Below are positions 23,275 through 36,173 of a stretch of DNA of 64,000 bases, piece by piece. The notes beneath the pieces are model-generated. The model was not told the DNA's origin and did no database searches. It saw nothing but the letters and a program-made list of their open reading frames with translations. The DNA comes from Hirsutella rhossiliensis (lineage: Eukaryota > Ascomycota > Sordariomycetes > Hypocreales > Ophiocordycipitaceae): the NCBI RefSeq assembly GCF_020360975.1, contig NW_025408670.1, positions 5,580,001-5,644,000 on the forward strand, given 5' to 3'. A program made the translations under genes and the position numbers. How positions within the stretch are numbered: position 1 is the stretch's first letter; each line of letters starts with the position of its first letter.

Positions 23275-26200
23275 CCTCCTTAGCGACTTTCCGACCTAAG
23301 ATACTAATAGAAAGGGCACGATAATAATAGGTAAGGCTCTCTTCCTAAGTATATAAGTAAGTAAATAAACTATCGATAGAACTTTTCTCCTTTATTATAA
23401 TCCTTTCCCTTTATATCCTTTATTCCTCTCTTTACTTATAAGCTACTTATTTAGCTCTTTCTTATTTTTACTCGCGTACTTTCTTCTTTAGATAATTATC
23501 TACTACCCCCTATATACGCTCCTAAGTATTCGCGCTTATTATTCCTAAGGGTATTAAGGAAATAAAGTAGTTAGCGTCTTTATTAGTTTATAGCTTTAGG
23601 TATAGCTAGATTAAATAAGCTATAAAGTCTTATAGGCTAATTATTATTACGTTACTAGTAGTCCTATATAAATATATAGAATTATAGTCGTTAATATCCT
23701 AGCGGTAGTTTTAATATATTCCTAGGTTTTTAACTCCTTTAACGTAAGAGGGTTTAAAACCTAGTATAAACTTATAGGGACTATAGCTAGAGAGGCTATT
23801 ACTATACTTTATTTCTAAGGAGTAATAGGGCGTACTATAAGCATTACTAAAGTCTTTAGCCTTAGGGTAATTAACCGAGCGCTTAGTAATTTTAGAGTCC
23901 TAGGGCGAGTTAGTAGTCGGGCTATCTACCTTTCTTCCTTACTAGCTCCTTATTAGGTTATTAGCGGGGGTATAGTTATAAGTCTTTTACTCTTTTATAC
24001 GTTTAAAGGAGTCGTTAGTAGTAGGTAAGGAGTAAGCTTAATTAGCTATATATTAAAGGGGGAGAATAAAGGTATTATTTCTATATAGATAAAGAGACTA
24101 GTAAGGGCGCTTAGCTCTTTCCTTTATAGGCTCTAGGGTAGGGATCCTATCTTAAGGTTACTTAAGGAGAGGCTACTTAGTTTAGATAAGGAGCTTAATT
24201 CGGTTAACGCTTAAGGTAATAAAGGACTAGGTCTATTCTCGATTCCTATTAGCGTAATTAAATAGTTAAGGGTCTTTTTAAGGAGGGGTTTTATAAAGAA
24301 ACCGCGCGTAGCTTAAGCGATTAGGTTAAGTTACTCTATAAGGGTAGCTAGCGTAAATAGCTCCTTTCTCGCTTTCCTTACTATATAAGCTAGTTTTATA
24401 TCTCTTTAGAGCGGTAGTCTCTATTTAATAAGCCTATCTAAGAGGTTAACTACCTCTAGGACTTCTTAGAGGTCTTATTTTTCCTAGTCTCCTAAGATAA
24501 TACGGTTATATTAGTAAATCCGCTTGCTCCTAAGAATCCTCGTAAGAAAGACTCCGCTAAAGGTCGCTAAACCTTAATTAAATAGTATCCTTTATAGTTA
24601 TCTAACCCTACTATTAAACTACTAGGAAACTCTACCGCCCTATAATATTACTTATATATAATTAAGCTTATTCGCTATAATAGCTTAGATTCTATATATT
24701 AGCCTATTAATATAGCCTTTTATACTTATCCTCTTATTTAGCTTAAAGAAATACTAGTCTTAGTATAAGATCTTATTTATTTATAGGGCTTCTTACGTTG
24801 CCCTATACCTTTACTCTAAGATTACTCTAACTTTTAGGTATTACTATTTAATTATCTTAAAGTATAGCCCGACTATACCTTTAACCTAGTATTAGATTAT
24901 TATTAAAGCTAAGTAGCTATATTCCTACCTTTCTTACTAAGCGGTATAAGGGACTAGTATATAGGTAAAGTTATAAGGAACTTAAAGGATATAAAGAAAC
25001 TATTACTATACTTATAGGAATATATAGAGTTTAGTATATCGTCCCTCTTTCTAAGTATTAAAAATAACTAGGTTTCCTTCTCTATAGTCTTAAAGGAACG
25101 CCCCTTAGTAAAGTCCCCCTTTATTTATACCTACTAAAAAGTTAATAACTTTAGTTATATACTTTTATTTATATATAAAGTAACTAAGGTTAAAGGTAAG
25201 AGCGGTAAACTTAATTAAATACTCCCCGTTATTTAGGTATTTATAGTACTTCTTATATCTATCTTTTATATCTTTAATAGGTTCTCCTTAGTAGTCGGTA
25301 TAAACTAATAGCGGGTAAGGTAAGGGGTATACTATATTCTTAATACCTTTTATTAAGATTTTAATTATTACGCTAAGGCTAAAGCTTATAGCCTATCGTT
25401 TATCGATAGCTCTATAGAGAAAGTTATATATATTAACGATATACTCTTCTTAGTAGGCCTTATTCCTAGTAAATCCGTTTATCTTTTTAACGCCTTTATA
25501 TATTATCTAAGTGTCTTCGAGGGTAATATCCCGCCTCTTAATAAGGCCCGTTAGTATCGGGTACTAACGATCTCTATAAACGTACTAAGGAGGTTGCTTT
25601 TACCTATAAACGTCTTATCGGTCTTAGTCTATAAACCTTTCTTTATCTTTAGCGTAAAAGCGCCCTTCGCCGCCTTTTACTTTAACTTTACCGTAGTAAG
25701 TAGGTAAAATAGAGCTCTTACTCTTAAATAGTAGTACGCTAAAGAAGATAGCGGTATTTTTAAGGAGGTTTATAGCTAGGCCTAGGATACTATTTAGGTT
25801 CGCCGCTATATCTTAGGAAAGGGTAAAGTAAGTAAAAGAGAGGGAGAAGCTAAGATTAAATAGTTAGGGTAAGTAGTTTTAAGTTATAACGCTAAAAGGC
25901 TAAAAGGGTATTATATATATATATAGGAGTTATATTAGTAAAGGGGATCGTTATAAGTAAGGAAGCGTATAGAGTATATATATATATATAGAAGGAAGAA
26001 AAAGGAAGGAAGAAGGAAGGTATAGTAAGAGGAATAAATAGTTATTAGAGCGCGTAGTTATTAGTTACTTTAGCTAGGCTCTATAATAGTAAGGTCTTAG
26101 GCGTATTTAGGGGTTATTCTTAAATAGCTTCTTTTACTAGTTATTAATTAAGGAGCTATTTAATCTCCGCTCTTTTCTTTTCTTTTTTACTCTTTTTATT

Positions 26201-29200
26201 CTTCTTCTTCTTCTTTTCTCCTTTTCTCTCTTCTCTCTTCTTTATTTCTTTAGACTACTACCTCTTATCTTCTCCTTTTACGATTACTTCTTCTTCCTTA
26301 TTATATCTTATAAGACCGCTAAACTTAAAACTAAAGAGCTATTAGATATCGTTAACCTCTCTTTAACTACTCTTCTATAACCTTCCCTTATTACTACTAC
26401 TCTTCTTACTTAGAATTATCGTACTAAGGTCTTTCTTTTTTATATAGAGTACTTTTAAGTAATAACTATCTAACTTATTTAATCTTACTTAGCTTATTCT
26501 AACCGTCTTCTTTCTATAAATCTATAGTTACTTTAAGACCTAGGTCTATAGTAAAAATAATATTAGTTATTAAGGGTTTTTAATTTACGTAGAAATTGCC
26601 TTTTAGTTATAGATTCTATTAAAAGCTCTTAATATTATTAAGATTAAAGCGCGTAGTCGCTCTCCTCTCTCTTACTTTCTTAAGAGTATACTAGGTCGGT
26701 ATAATTAAATTATCTTTTATACTTTTTATTATAAACGTCGGCTAGTAACTTATATCCTTATAGAAATCGCTTATCTACGTAGATACTTTTTTTCTTAGCT
26801 TAGTTTAAGATAGTAAGAATACTCTTAAGTAATCTTAATTGCTTTATATAGAACTTATAATCCTTGCCTTTATTAAGGGTATATTTAAACTTATTAAATA
26901 ACTATAACTTCCGCTTATAAGTACGTTATATTTCCTTTTTATAAGTATATCTCTCTTTTAAGTACTACTAGTAGCTCTTATACTAACTACGTCTAGGATT
27001 TAATTAAGGCGCCCGTTTATAAATAGTAGTACTTCCCTAAATACTATAGGGCTACTTACGACCTTAATAGATTCGCTAACTATATATATAGTTATAATTT
27101 CTATACCGACCTTAAAACTAATAAATTATATAATAAGTATATTAGTAATAAGACCGCCCTTTATTTTCTTTATAATATCCCTAATCCCTTTAGTCTTACT
27201 AAGGATTTAAAGGAAAGGGAGGAAATTAACCTTACGCTCGTTTTACCTAAAAAGAGATTATATAAGTTTAATAAGCTCTCTTTTAAGTAATAATTAGATA
27301 GTCTTTAAGTTTACTTTATAGTAGTCTATAGTAGGTTTACTAAGAGTAGGTAGTCTCGCTTAGTTACTATCTTTAGTAGTAAAAGTTTTTCTCTTAAAGT
27401 TATATACGTTTAATTTAGTAAGTCGAAAATATATTAAAATTTATTTTATAAGCACGTCTATTTTTACTACGGTAGGTCTCCCCCTTTATAATAAAGAATA
27501 GACGTTCCTATCTATAAAGTAAAAAATCCTATTTTTAAAGGAGGTAGGTAGTAAGAATATTTATTTTCTTACTTTATTATTTAATTATATCTCTATTTAT
27601 CTTCTTAAAGGTAGTAGAAGGTAGGTTATTATTAAGGAAGGGTAGGAAATATTATCTTTATTTACTTAAGGAGCTTTAAATAGAAAATTTAAAACGATAA
27701 GGTAGTCGGTAAAGCGCTTATAAATATCTTAGCTACTATAGTTATCCTTCGATTAAATAGTTAGACGGTGCTCTAGTTATTAGTTAGGTTCTAGCGTGCT
27801 TCTTACGATAGTTATAGATTTTTATCTTTACTACTTTTTCCTCCCTAGCTTCTTTTTACCTCCTCCTTTTCTCGTTAAATTAGCGTTTTTAGGGCTCTTA
27901 TATAAAGGTCCTTTTTTACTTTACTAAGTTATAGTAGCCGAACCTCGATTATATGCCTTAGGCCTTTCTTAGGTATCTATAGTTACTTTTCTTCCTCTTC
28001 TTAGCTTTAATCCTTCTAAGGTTTATTAGGGAGTCGTTACGACTATAGTATTATCTAATCTAAGGCTTCTCTACTTAATAAGAGTAGTAAATTATTTACT
28101 TTATTTATTATTTCCTCCTTCCTCCTCTTATTAAGAGTAATCTTATCCTAAAGTAACTAATCGTCCTTAGTAAAGTACTATTAACCTTCCTTATCCTTTT
28201 TAAACTTCTTTAAATACTCTCTTAAGATTATCTTATTAAGTACGATTCTATTTAAAGTCTTAATCTTATACGCCTTAGACTACTCTAAGCGTAATACTAC
28301 TTAAAAGGGACCGTTCTACCTTATTTAATACTTAGCTTACCTTCTTAGATTATTTAATTATCTTACGTTAAATAGTAAAATAAGGTCTCTAAGTTATAAG
28401 CTTTCTTTCCTTATTATATACTTATTAGCTTTATTTATCCTCTCTATTAATCGATTTTAATATCTTATTACTCTTTTCTTAGCTTCTTCTATATCTTTTT
28501 CTTTCTTTTTTAAAACTTATACTTATACTTTAAATAATTCTTCTTTTATCTTTACTTTATCTTAGTTAATTAGTCGCTAAGTTAAGTATTCTACCTTAAG
28601 AGGTAGTACTAGTTCTTATCTATATAGTAAGTAGAAAGCTAATATTCTATAAGACTCTTTAACTACTATTTAATTTATAAGGATTACTTAGTTAAGGTAT
28701 CTAATCTACTTACCTTTTTTCTCCGCTATTTTTATAAGTATTATTATTAACCTTTAGTACCCTTATTCTACTACTATATTTACCTTTAGATTATATACTA
28801 AAGTTTAAATAACTTTAATACCTATATCTTTTAAGATATATTTAAAGTCTTTCTTTATTTTAGGCCCTCTATTAATTATATTATATAGTATTACGCTATA
28901 CTTATAAATAATAAAGAGTATAAATTTAGTTATAGCTCCCGCGGTAATTTCTTTAACTAAGGTTACTTTTACTTATTTAGTAAGGTCGTCTTATACTTTT
29001 ATAAGGTATAAATACTTATAATTAAATAGTATATACTAGCTATCGAAGTAAATCTTACTTATAGGGTAGCTAGGCGCGGTTATAGTTATAACTTCCTAGG
29101 GTCTCTTAGTTATAAAGTATTAGTATTCTTTATAGGAAGAGATTACGCTATAAATATTATTTTAAAGGCTAGCCTACTAATACCTATTCTTTATAAATAT

Positions 29201-32200
29201 ATTTTTAACTTATTGTCCTTTATATCCTATTTACGCGTAGTACTTTACGATAATCCTTTTCTATTCTTTTAAGTTATCTATAACTAGTATAGGTCCCCTT
29301 TCTTCCTTCTTAGGGAGTCGCTAAAGCTTTTAATCTTTAACGTAGAAATTTAGACTCTTTAAACGTAGCTTCCTATAGTCTTATTTAGAAAGGCCCTTTA
29401 GCTATTTTAACGTTTAAAGGAAGTCTATAATTATCCTCGATTCCTTTAAGTAGTCCCCTTATAGCTTAGTCCCTTATACTACGTTTAAGTAAAAGTCTAT
29501 AAATTCTTTAATATCGCCATTTATTTCCCTATCTAATATGTTAGAAGGTCCTTTAGGCTTTCTTAAGAGTCTATCGGCTATACTATTTTTCTTACCTTCG
29601 ATATATTATATAATAAAGTTAAAGAGGAAAATATAGCTTATTTAGTAAGTTACTATAGCTCTAAGGACGTCTTTAAGGGCACCTTTTAATTAATTAACTA
29701 AGACCTATACGTTAGTTTCTAGGATAAAATATACGCTATATAGGTATATTCTTAGTCTCTTAAGCGTACTTAATATAGCCCTATACTCCCTCTTTATTAT
29801 ATTATATTTAGTTTCTACTAGTAACTACGTTTTACTTTCGAACCTTATAGGGCGCCTCTTTCCGTCGACGATTTATATTAAGACTGCCCCTTAGCCGAGC
29901 GAACTAGTATTATATATTAGAATAATATCTCCTGTTCTTAAGCTAACGTTAAGGGATACTAAAAAGACTAGATTAGTAATAGCTTCCTTAAGGGTAGCTA
30001 TCGCTTTTATTTATTTATCTCCTTATTCCTAATAAACTTCTTTCTTTAATAGGTCTATAAAGGGTTTTACTAAGATAGTAAACTATTTAATTTAGATTTA
30101 ATAGTATCCTACGATACTAAGGAAAGCTTTAATATATATTATATTAAAGTATCTTATCTATTCTTTAATTTTAATAACTTTAGCTTTTATAAGGCACTTT
30201 CTATTTATTTTATAGATATAACTAATAACTTTAGTTACTTACTAATAGAATTTCGATTTAGCCCTTATAATTATATAACTAAAGAGTTTAACGTTAACTA
30301 AGACTTTATTAAGGTTAATAAGGTATTTAAAGATAAATCTCCTTACTATTAGCGCTACCTCTTTATTATTATATATTATATTAGGCCCCTTAATACCTAT
30401 ATTATCGAGGAAATTCCTATAGATATTTAGTATAAGGTCTTATAGGATTCTTTATATTATCCTTATAAATTAGCTAACTAAGTTTATAGCCCCTTAAGGG
30501 AGTATATATATATATATAAGAGGCTAGTAAGTATCGCGAATATCGTTAAGTTATAGCTTTTAATATTAAGAGGGATCTAATTATAGCCTAAAAAAAGGTC
30601 TAAGAGGGAAAGGATCTTATATATCGAGAAGTAGTCGCTAAACTTATTTATATTTAGCGGTAGGTTTATATCTCTTATTATAATAGTATTTATATATATA
30701 GCGGAATTAATTAAGTATAGTCCTTTATCTTTCTTTACTACTAGGAAAAAAGGGTTCCTATAAGGCCTATACCCTTTTTTAAGGACTCCTATTTCTAGTT
30801 TAATTTTAAGGATATTAATAACTTTCTACTCTATTGCTTTTAAGATTAAGATTAAGGCTACTTACTATACCTTATATTCTATTATCTTAATAACCTATAG
30901 TAGGGCTATAGCTAGGTCGACTCTACCTCTTTCTATAAAGTCCTAGGATAACGCTACTTCCTTATTAAATAAAATACTATTAAAGATCTAGATTTCTACC
31001 TTTATAAGAAAGCCCTTAAATTATTCGTAAATTACTTTAAGTCTTTCTTATATTAGCCGCTTTCCTTTCTATATACTTAAGAATTTTCCTATTAAGTATT
31101 TTAGGTAGGGTCTAGGCTATATCTTATCTTTAACGGTATTCTATTTAATCTTCTTTTAGTTAAGGTCCCCTTTTAGCGTCGAGCTATTTAATAAAGTATC
31201 GTTAATAAGGTTAATCTTATTTACTTTTCTTTTAAAGAGAGTATTAACTCTTGGATTATATAATCTAATAGGTCGTTTCCTCCTTATCTTAACTTTAACC
31301 TTCTAGATCTTTCTAAACTTCTTTCTAGCTTTAATAATATTTTTCTTAAATTCTCCTATAGCCTTTATAACTATAACTTTAATAATCTCTTTTACTATCT
31401 TAAATCTAATAGCTAGAATCGCCTTATCTCCTTTATTTATAATTAATTACTATTATACTAGTATTATTAAGGGCTCGTTTATACTAGCGTAGGCTAGGTT
31501 AAGGACTTAGTTAGTACCCCCTTTATAACTAAGGATCTTACCTCCTAGTAAGAGAATCTTAGCTATTAGGGTATCTATAAGGGGTTCTCTTTATAATTAT
31601 TAAGTAGCTCTTAGGTTATCTTCTTTAACTTTTATTACTAAAGCCTAAAAAGTTTTTTTTAGGAGCTAGGTAGCTATTTCCTATATAGCCTCCTTAAGCT
31701 TTAGTCTTTTATATATATCTTTATTAACTATTAAGGTTATAGCCTAAAAGGATTTTACTATATTAACCTCGTTTAAAAGCTCCTATTTAATAGCTCTTAC
31801 TACTAGCGTAACTACCTAGATAGTACCGATCTAATATTTAACCTATATATCGCCGTTCCTTAGGAAATAATTAAATAATATACGCGCGGCTTTAATAAAT
31901 AGTATGCCTAGGATAAAGGAGACTAAGACTTTATCTAGCGTAATATAAAGATAGATTAGTATCTAGGCCGTGCTTAGATAGAGATTAGTCTTTACCTCCC
32001 TAACTATATCTATAGGGGACCTAGTATATATTATTATTAATACTCTTATCGGTAGGATTTTAAGCCTATATACGTTTATATATTTTTTAGTAATAAGGTT
32101 TCCTTTAAACTTAGTATCGATTAAGGCGCTTAGAACTTTAGCTTTCTAGCTACTAAGCTATACTTAAATATAGGGTAGGTCTTATATATACTTAAGTAAG

Positions 32201-35200
32201 CGGAAAGGTATAAGGACTATATTTATAAATATTATAGGAATCGCTATAAGGTCTTTTAGAGTTATCTCCTAGTATCTTATTAAGAGTACTACTTCTTATA
32301 TAATAAATTTATCTTTCTTTAGTCTTATTACCTCTAAAGTTTATTAATTAAATAGTCCTTAGGCTAGTTACGTTATACTAACTATATTAGTTATAAACCT
32401 AACTTCCTTTAGTACTTATTAAACTTTTAAGCACTTATAATCTAATTTTTTATAAGTAAGGTAAGTAAGCTTAATTAGTTCGACCTAGTATTCTTTGTCT
32501 TATTCTTTAACTTATACTAAAGCTACTATAAGTTTTCTTTATAGATATTTAAGGAGGAGTAAACTACTCTCTATATTATCTTCGGCTACTTTTATAACCG
32601 TTATCGTAGCTTTATAAGGTCTTATATTACTCTCTACTTTCTTTAAGGTCTAGAATTTAGTATTTTCTATACCTTAAGCTATATCTATATATCTTATACT
32701 AAGTCTCTTACTTAGTTAAGGAATAAAGTTAATTAAGTAATTTAAAGGGATTAAGATTCTTTTATATATAATTTCTCCGACGATTTTATCTATAAGTCTA
32801 TTAAACTTCTTATCTAGATCTACTCTATATCTATAGTATATAGGGATAATCTTTAAGCTAGTTTTTACTATTCTTATTATCTTAATTTCTTTTATATCCT
32901 CTTTAACTCTTTATCTTTTCCCCTTATAAGTATTAATCCTTATCGTAGTTATACAGATTATCTAATTATATATATTACTTTATTATATATTATCTATAAT
33001 TATAATAACCGATATCCTTCTTACTTCTTTTCTTATATTACTTACTTTTAGATTCCTTAGCTTTTACTTATATAGGCTTTTATATTTCTAGAACTAGTTT
33101 AAGAAACTAGATTCTCTTTTACTAGTAGCTTAATTTAAGTAAGATAGTATAACTATAGCTTTAACATATTTTATAAGTAGTAATATAAAGGAGTCTAGCT
33201 ATATATCTACTTAGTATACGATAAGCCTTTAAATATATATACCTATTTAAGAAAACCTATTAATAAGTACTAAGGGAATTACGCTTTTATTATCTTTTCT
33301 TTTAAGGTAAAGAGTCTTATTTACTACTTTATATATTATAAATCCGATCTTATAGTCCTAAGAGTATACCTTATACTTATTAGGGTAGTATCTTTCTTTA
33401 CTATAATAAAAGTATCTCCTAGGCTAGTTAAAAGTATTAACCTAAAACTATATATATTAATTAGATAAGTAGTAAAATCTAATAGTATTTACGCTACCTC
33501 CTTATCTATAACTTAAAGAGTAGCCTTTACTACTAACGTATCTTTATTCCCTATTAAGCTAGTTAAATATCTACTCTTACTAGCGAGTAAGGTTAATCTT
33601 TATATCTTTAAAGGCTTTTATTAAGTCTAAGATCTCCTTTATAAGCTATCTAGGTTTCTTATCTATTTTCTTTAACTCTTTAGGAAGTTTTTCTTCGCCC
33701 TTATTAGATTCTACTTCCTTTATTACTTTATTAATTTCCTTAAAGAGCTAGTCTTTATTTAGGTTCTTAAGCTTTTAATTATAGACTTTAGATACTATAT
33801 CTCGTCGCTTAACGTCTTAGCGAGGTACTAAGTAGTTATTAATTATATAGATAAGGCTTTTATATAAGAGTTTTAAGATAACTTTAGATATCTTTCTATT
33901 TCTCTCTATAACGTTAATAATAAGCTCCTTTAGTATTATATAGTAGATAAAGTATAACTAGACTATAGATTCTTCCTAGCTATTAGGTTATACCTTATAT
34001 TATAGGTATAAGTAGAGACTAAGCTATTCTATAACTTCCGTAATAGTCTTAGGCTTTTTAGTATTATAATAGTTTAAGCGGTCGTTAGTAGTTTTTAGTT
34101 ATTTAATATTATATATATAGTAGTATTAGAGGAGTCTCTTCTTTACTTCTTCTTAAGTAAGTCCGTCTATAAGAATTTTAATAGTAGGGGCTTATATAAA
34201 GGAGATATAGACTTTAAGCTAGTCTATTTTATCCTTATCGTAGATATAGTTAACGTATATCTCTTATTTAAACTTCTTAAGGAATTTAGTTACGTTTTTA
34301 CTATTAAATTTACTAATAAGTAAGAGTTATAGTTAGCGGAGTCTTCCTATAAGGTTATCTTAGCTTTTAGCGAGTATATATCTAAGTTTATTAGCAATCT
34401 TATTAATATCTACCTTAATTTTCTTTATATCGCTAGTAGTAGGATTAAATAATCCCTCTTAACGGCTAGCGTTTCTAGATATAGTATACCTATAGATTAT
34501 AAGGTTATAAAATTTAAAGTTAGAGTTTTCGGAGTTAAAGGATATCTTATTATAACTATCTTATTACTTACTTTCTTATCTATTAGTAAGAGGTAGGCGT
34601 TCTCTATAAGCTACCGTATAGAGGAGAGCTAAGGTTAAGGTTATTAAGGTATCCCTTATTAGTACTTATATTAATATTATTAGTATATATATATAGGAAG
34701 GTATAAGCAATAAGTATAGAATCGGGTAATCGATAACGTAAGCGGAAAGATCGGTCGAAGGAGTATAGGGTAGGATTTCGTCCGGAATTTATAACGAGTA
34801 TATAAGGGGCTAAATAATATATTAAAAGAATAGCATTATAAAAGATGCTTGCGAACTTACTTTTTCTATCTACTACTCCTAGGGAAATCCTTTGTCTTTT
34901 ATAGACTATTGCTCGCCTACTAGTAGACTAATTAGTTAGCTTTCTAGTATATTCTATAGTGCTTAAAAAGCTCTATCTATAGTATATCTTCCTAACTTAG
35001 TAGGTGGTCTGATTATAGCGTGATAGTTAACGTAAGACTATAGGTTCTAGTATAAGTAGTGGATTTAACTAGAATGTTCTATGCCCTACCTATTCTCGTA
35101 TCGCGGATATCTTCGGAACCGCTAGGCTAAAATAGGCAATAGGGTATCCGTTCTGCTCGTAATTAACTTATGCATTTTATGTATATTTTTGTTTATAAGG

Positions 35201-35816
35201 ATAGGCTTATCCTAACCCGCTTTTCCTAGAGGAAGGTATAGATATCTAGTAGAGGTCTTTGTCTTTTAAGGGTTATTCCCTTAGACTATATTATAGAGCC
35301 TCTTTTTACTAGCTTATTCTATAAAGCCTCCCTATACTTATTATTTCTTTATAATAGTAAAATAGGAATATAAGGGTATATTCTTATAGTATATAAGTAA
35401 GAGGTCTTAGTAGGGTTCTAGAATAGTTTAGATTATACTATCGTCGTTATTTATATCTTTTAAAGTATTATATAAGGATCGTGGTTTCTTAACTAAGTCG
35501 CTAGTATTAAGGGTTATAGGGCCGATAATAAGAGCTTAGGGTTTTTTAGTATTAGCTTATTACTTTTCCTTTACTACTAGTAAAGGTATTATCTAATTAT
35601 TTATTTCTTAGTAAGTCTATTACCTTATTAGGTCCTTAACTCTAGCTATTAAGGTAGTTACTACTTTAATTATTAAATCCCTAGATTTTATTTTTTCTAA
35701 ATAATACCGTTATCTTCTAGGTATTCTTAGCTTTATAAAGCTACTTATCGCCGTATAATAAAACGGAATAACGAGTTTACGCCCTAGAGACTAGTTTTAA
35801 TAGGGTCGAGGGTATA

Positions 35817-36173
35817 TACTTAAAGCACGCGTAGTATATAGCTAAGGATTAGTAGAGTAATTAACTACGTAATTATCTAATTATCGGTCTTATATATAGC
35901 TCTAAGGGCCTTAGGTTATAAATATAAGTCTTAGAGATTTCTTTACTTTATGCCTCTTTATCTCTACTAAAGTCGTATAACTAGCGGTATCTACTTTAAA
36001 GGGGAAAAATAAAAATTTAAATTAACTACAATTAAGGAAGATACTTAATTAGATAATCGAGGTCTTTATAACGCTTTTAAGTATACTTAGAAGTAAGTTA
36101 AAAGGGGAGTACTAAGGGTCTTATCCTTTTAATAGGCTAATATCTATAAGGGTATAATCTTACCTATTAAACT
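35817..36173 (-). repeat. LTR of gypsy element 2 (right copy)
   Basis: About 357 bp. It carries a 13-bp segment around 35,850-35,862 that is missing from the left copy. The sequence resumes gypsy element 1 integrase immediately to the right, confirming that this is the element border. Confidence 0.75.

Larger units (their letters stand above)
22931..36173 (-). mobile_element. Gypsy element 2, 13.2 kb, nested inside gypsy element 1
   Basis: Direct repeats of about 344 and 357 bp bound the segment. It interrupts gypsy element 1 exactly within the integrase. Its own pol reads on the minus strand. The RT signature F-L-D-N-I-G-I-K-G-P is at about 30,386-30,425. RNase H lies at about 29,550-30,000 (S-S-L-G-Q-G-A-V-L, R-F-E-S-K-T, L-V-E-T-K-Y, Y-R-A-I-L, L-E-T-N-V). 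The integrase C-terminus with a G-P-F-(Q)-V segment lies at about 28,300-28,700. The 23,275-28,200 interval is long for a 3' end and may hold further nested or captured DNA that I could not identify. A less-mutated patch at 34,830-35,205 may be a later insertion. Confidence 0.7.
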
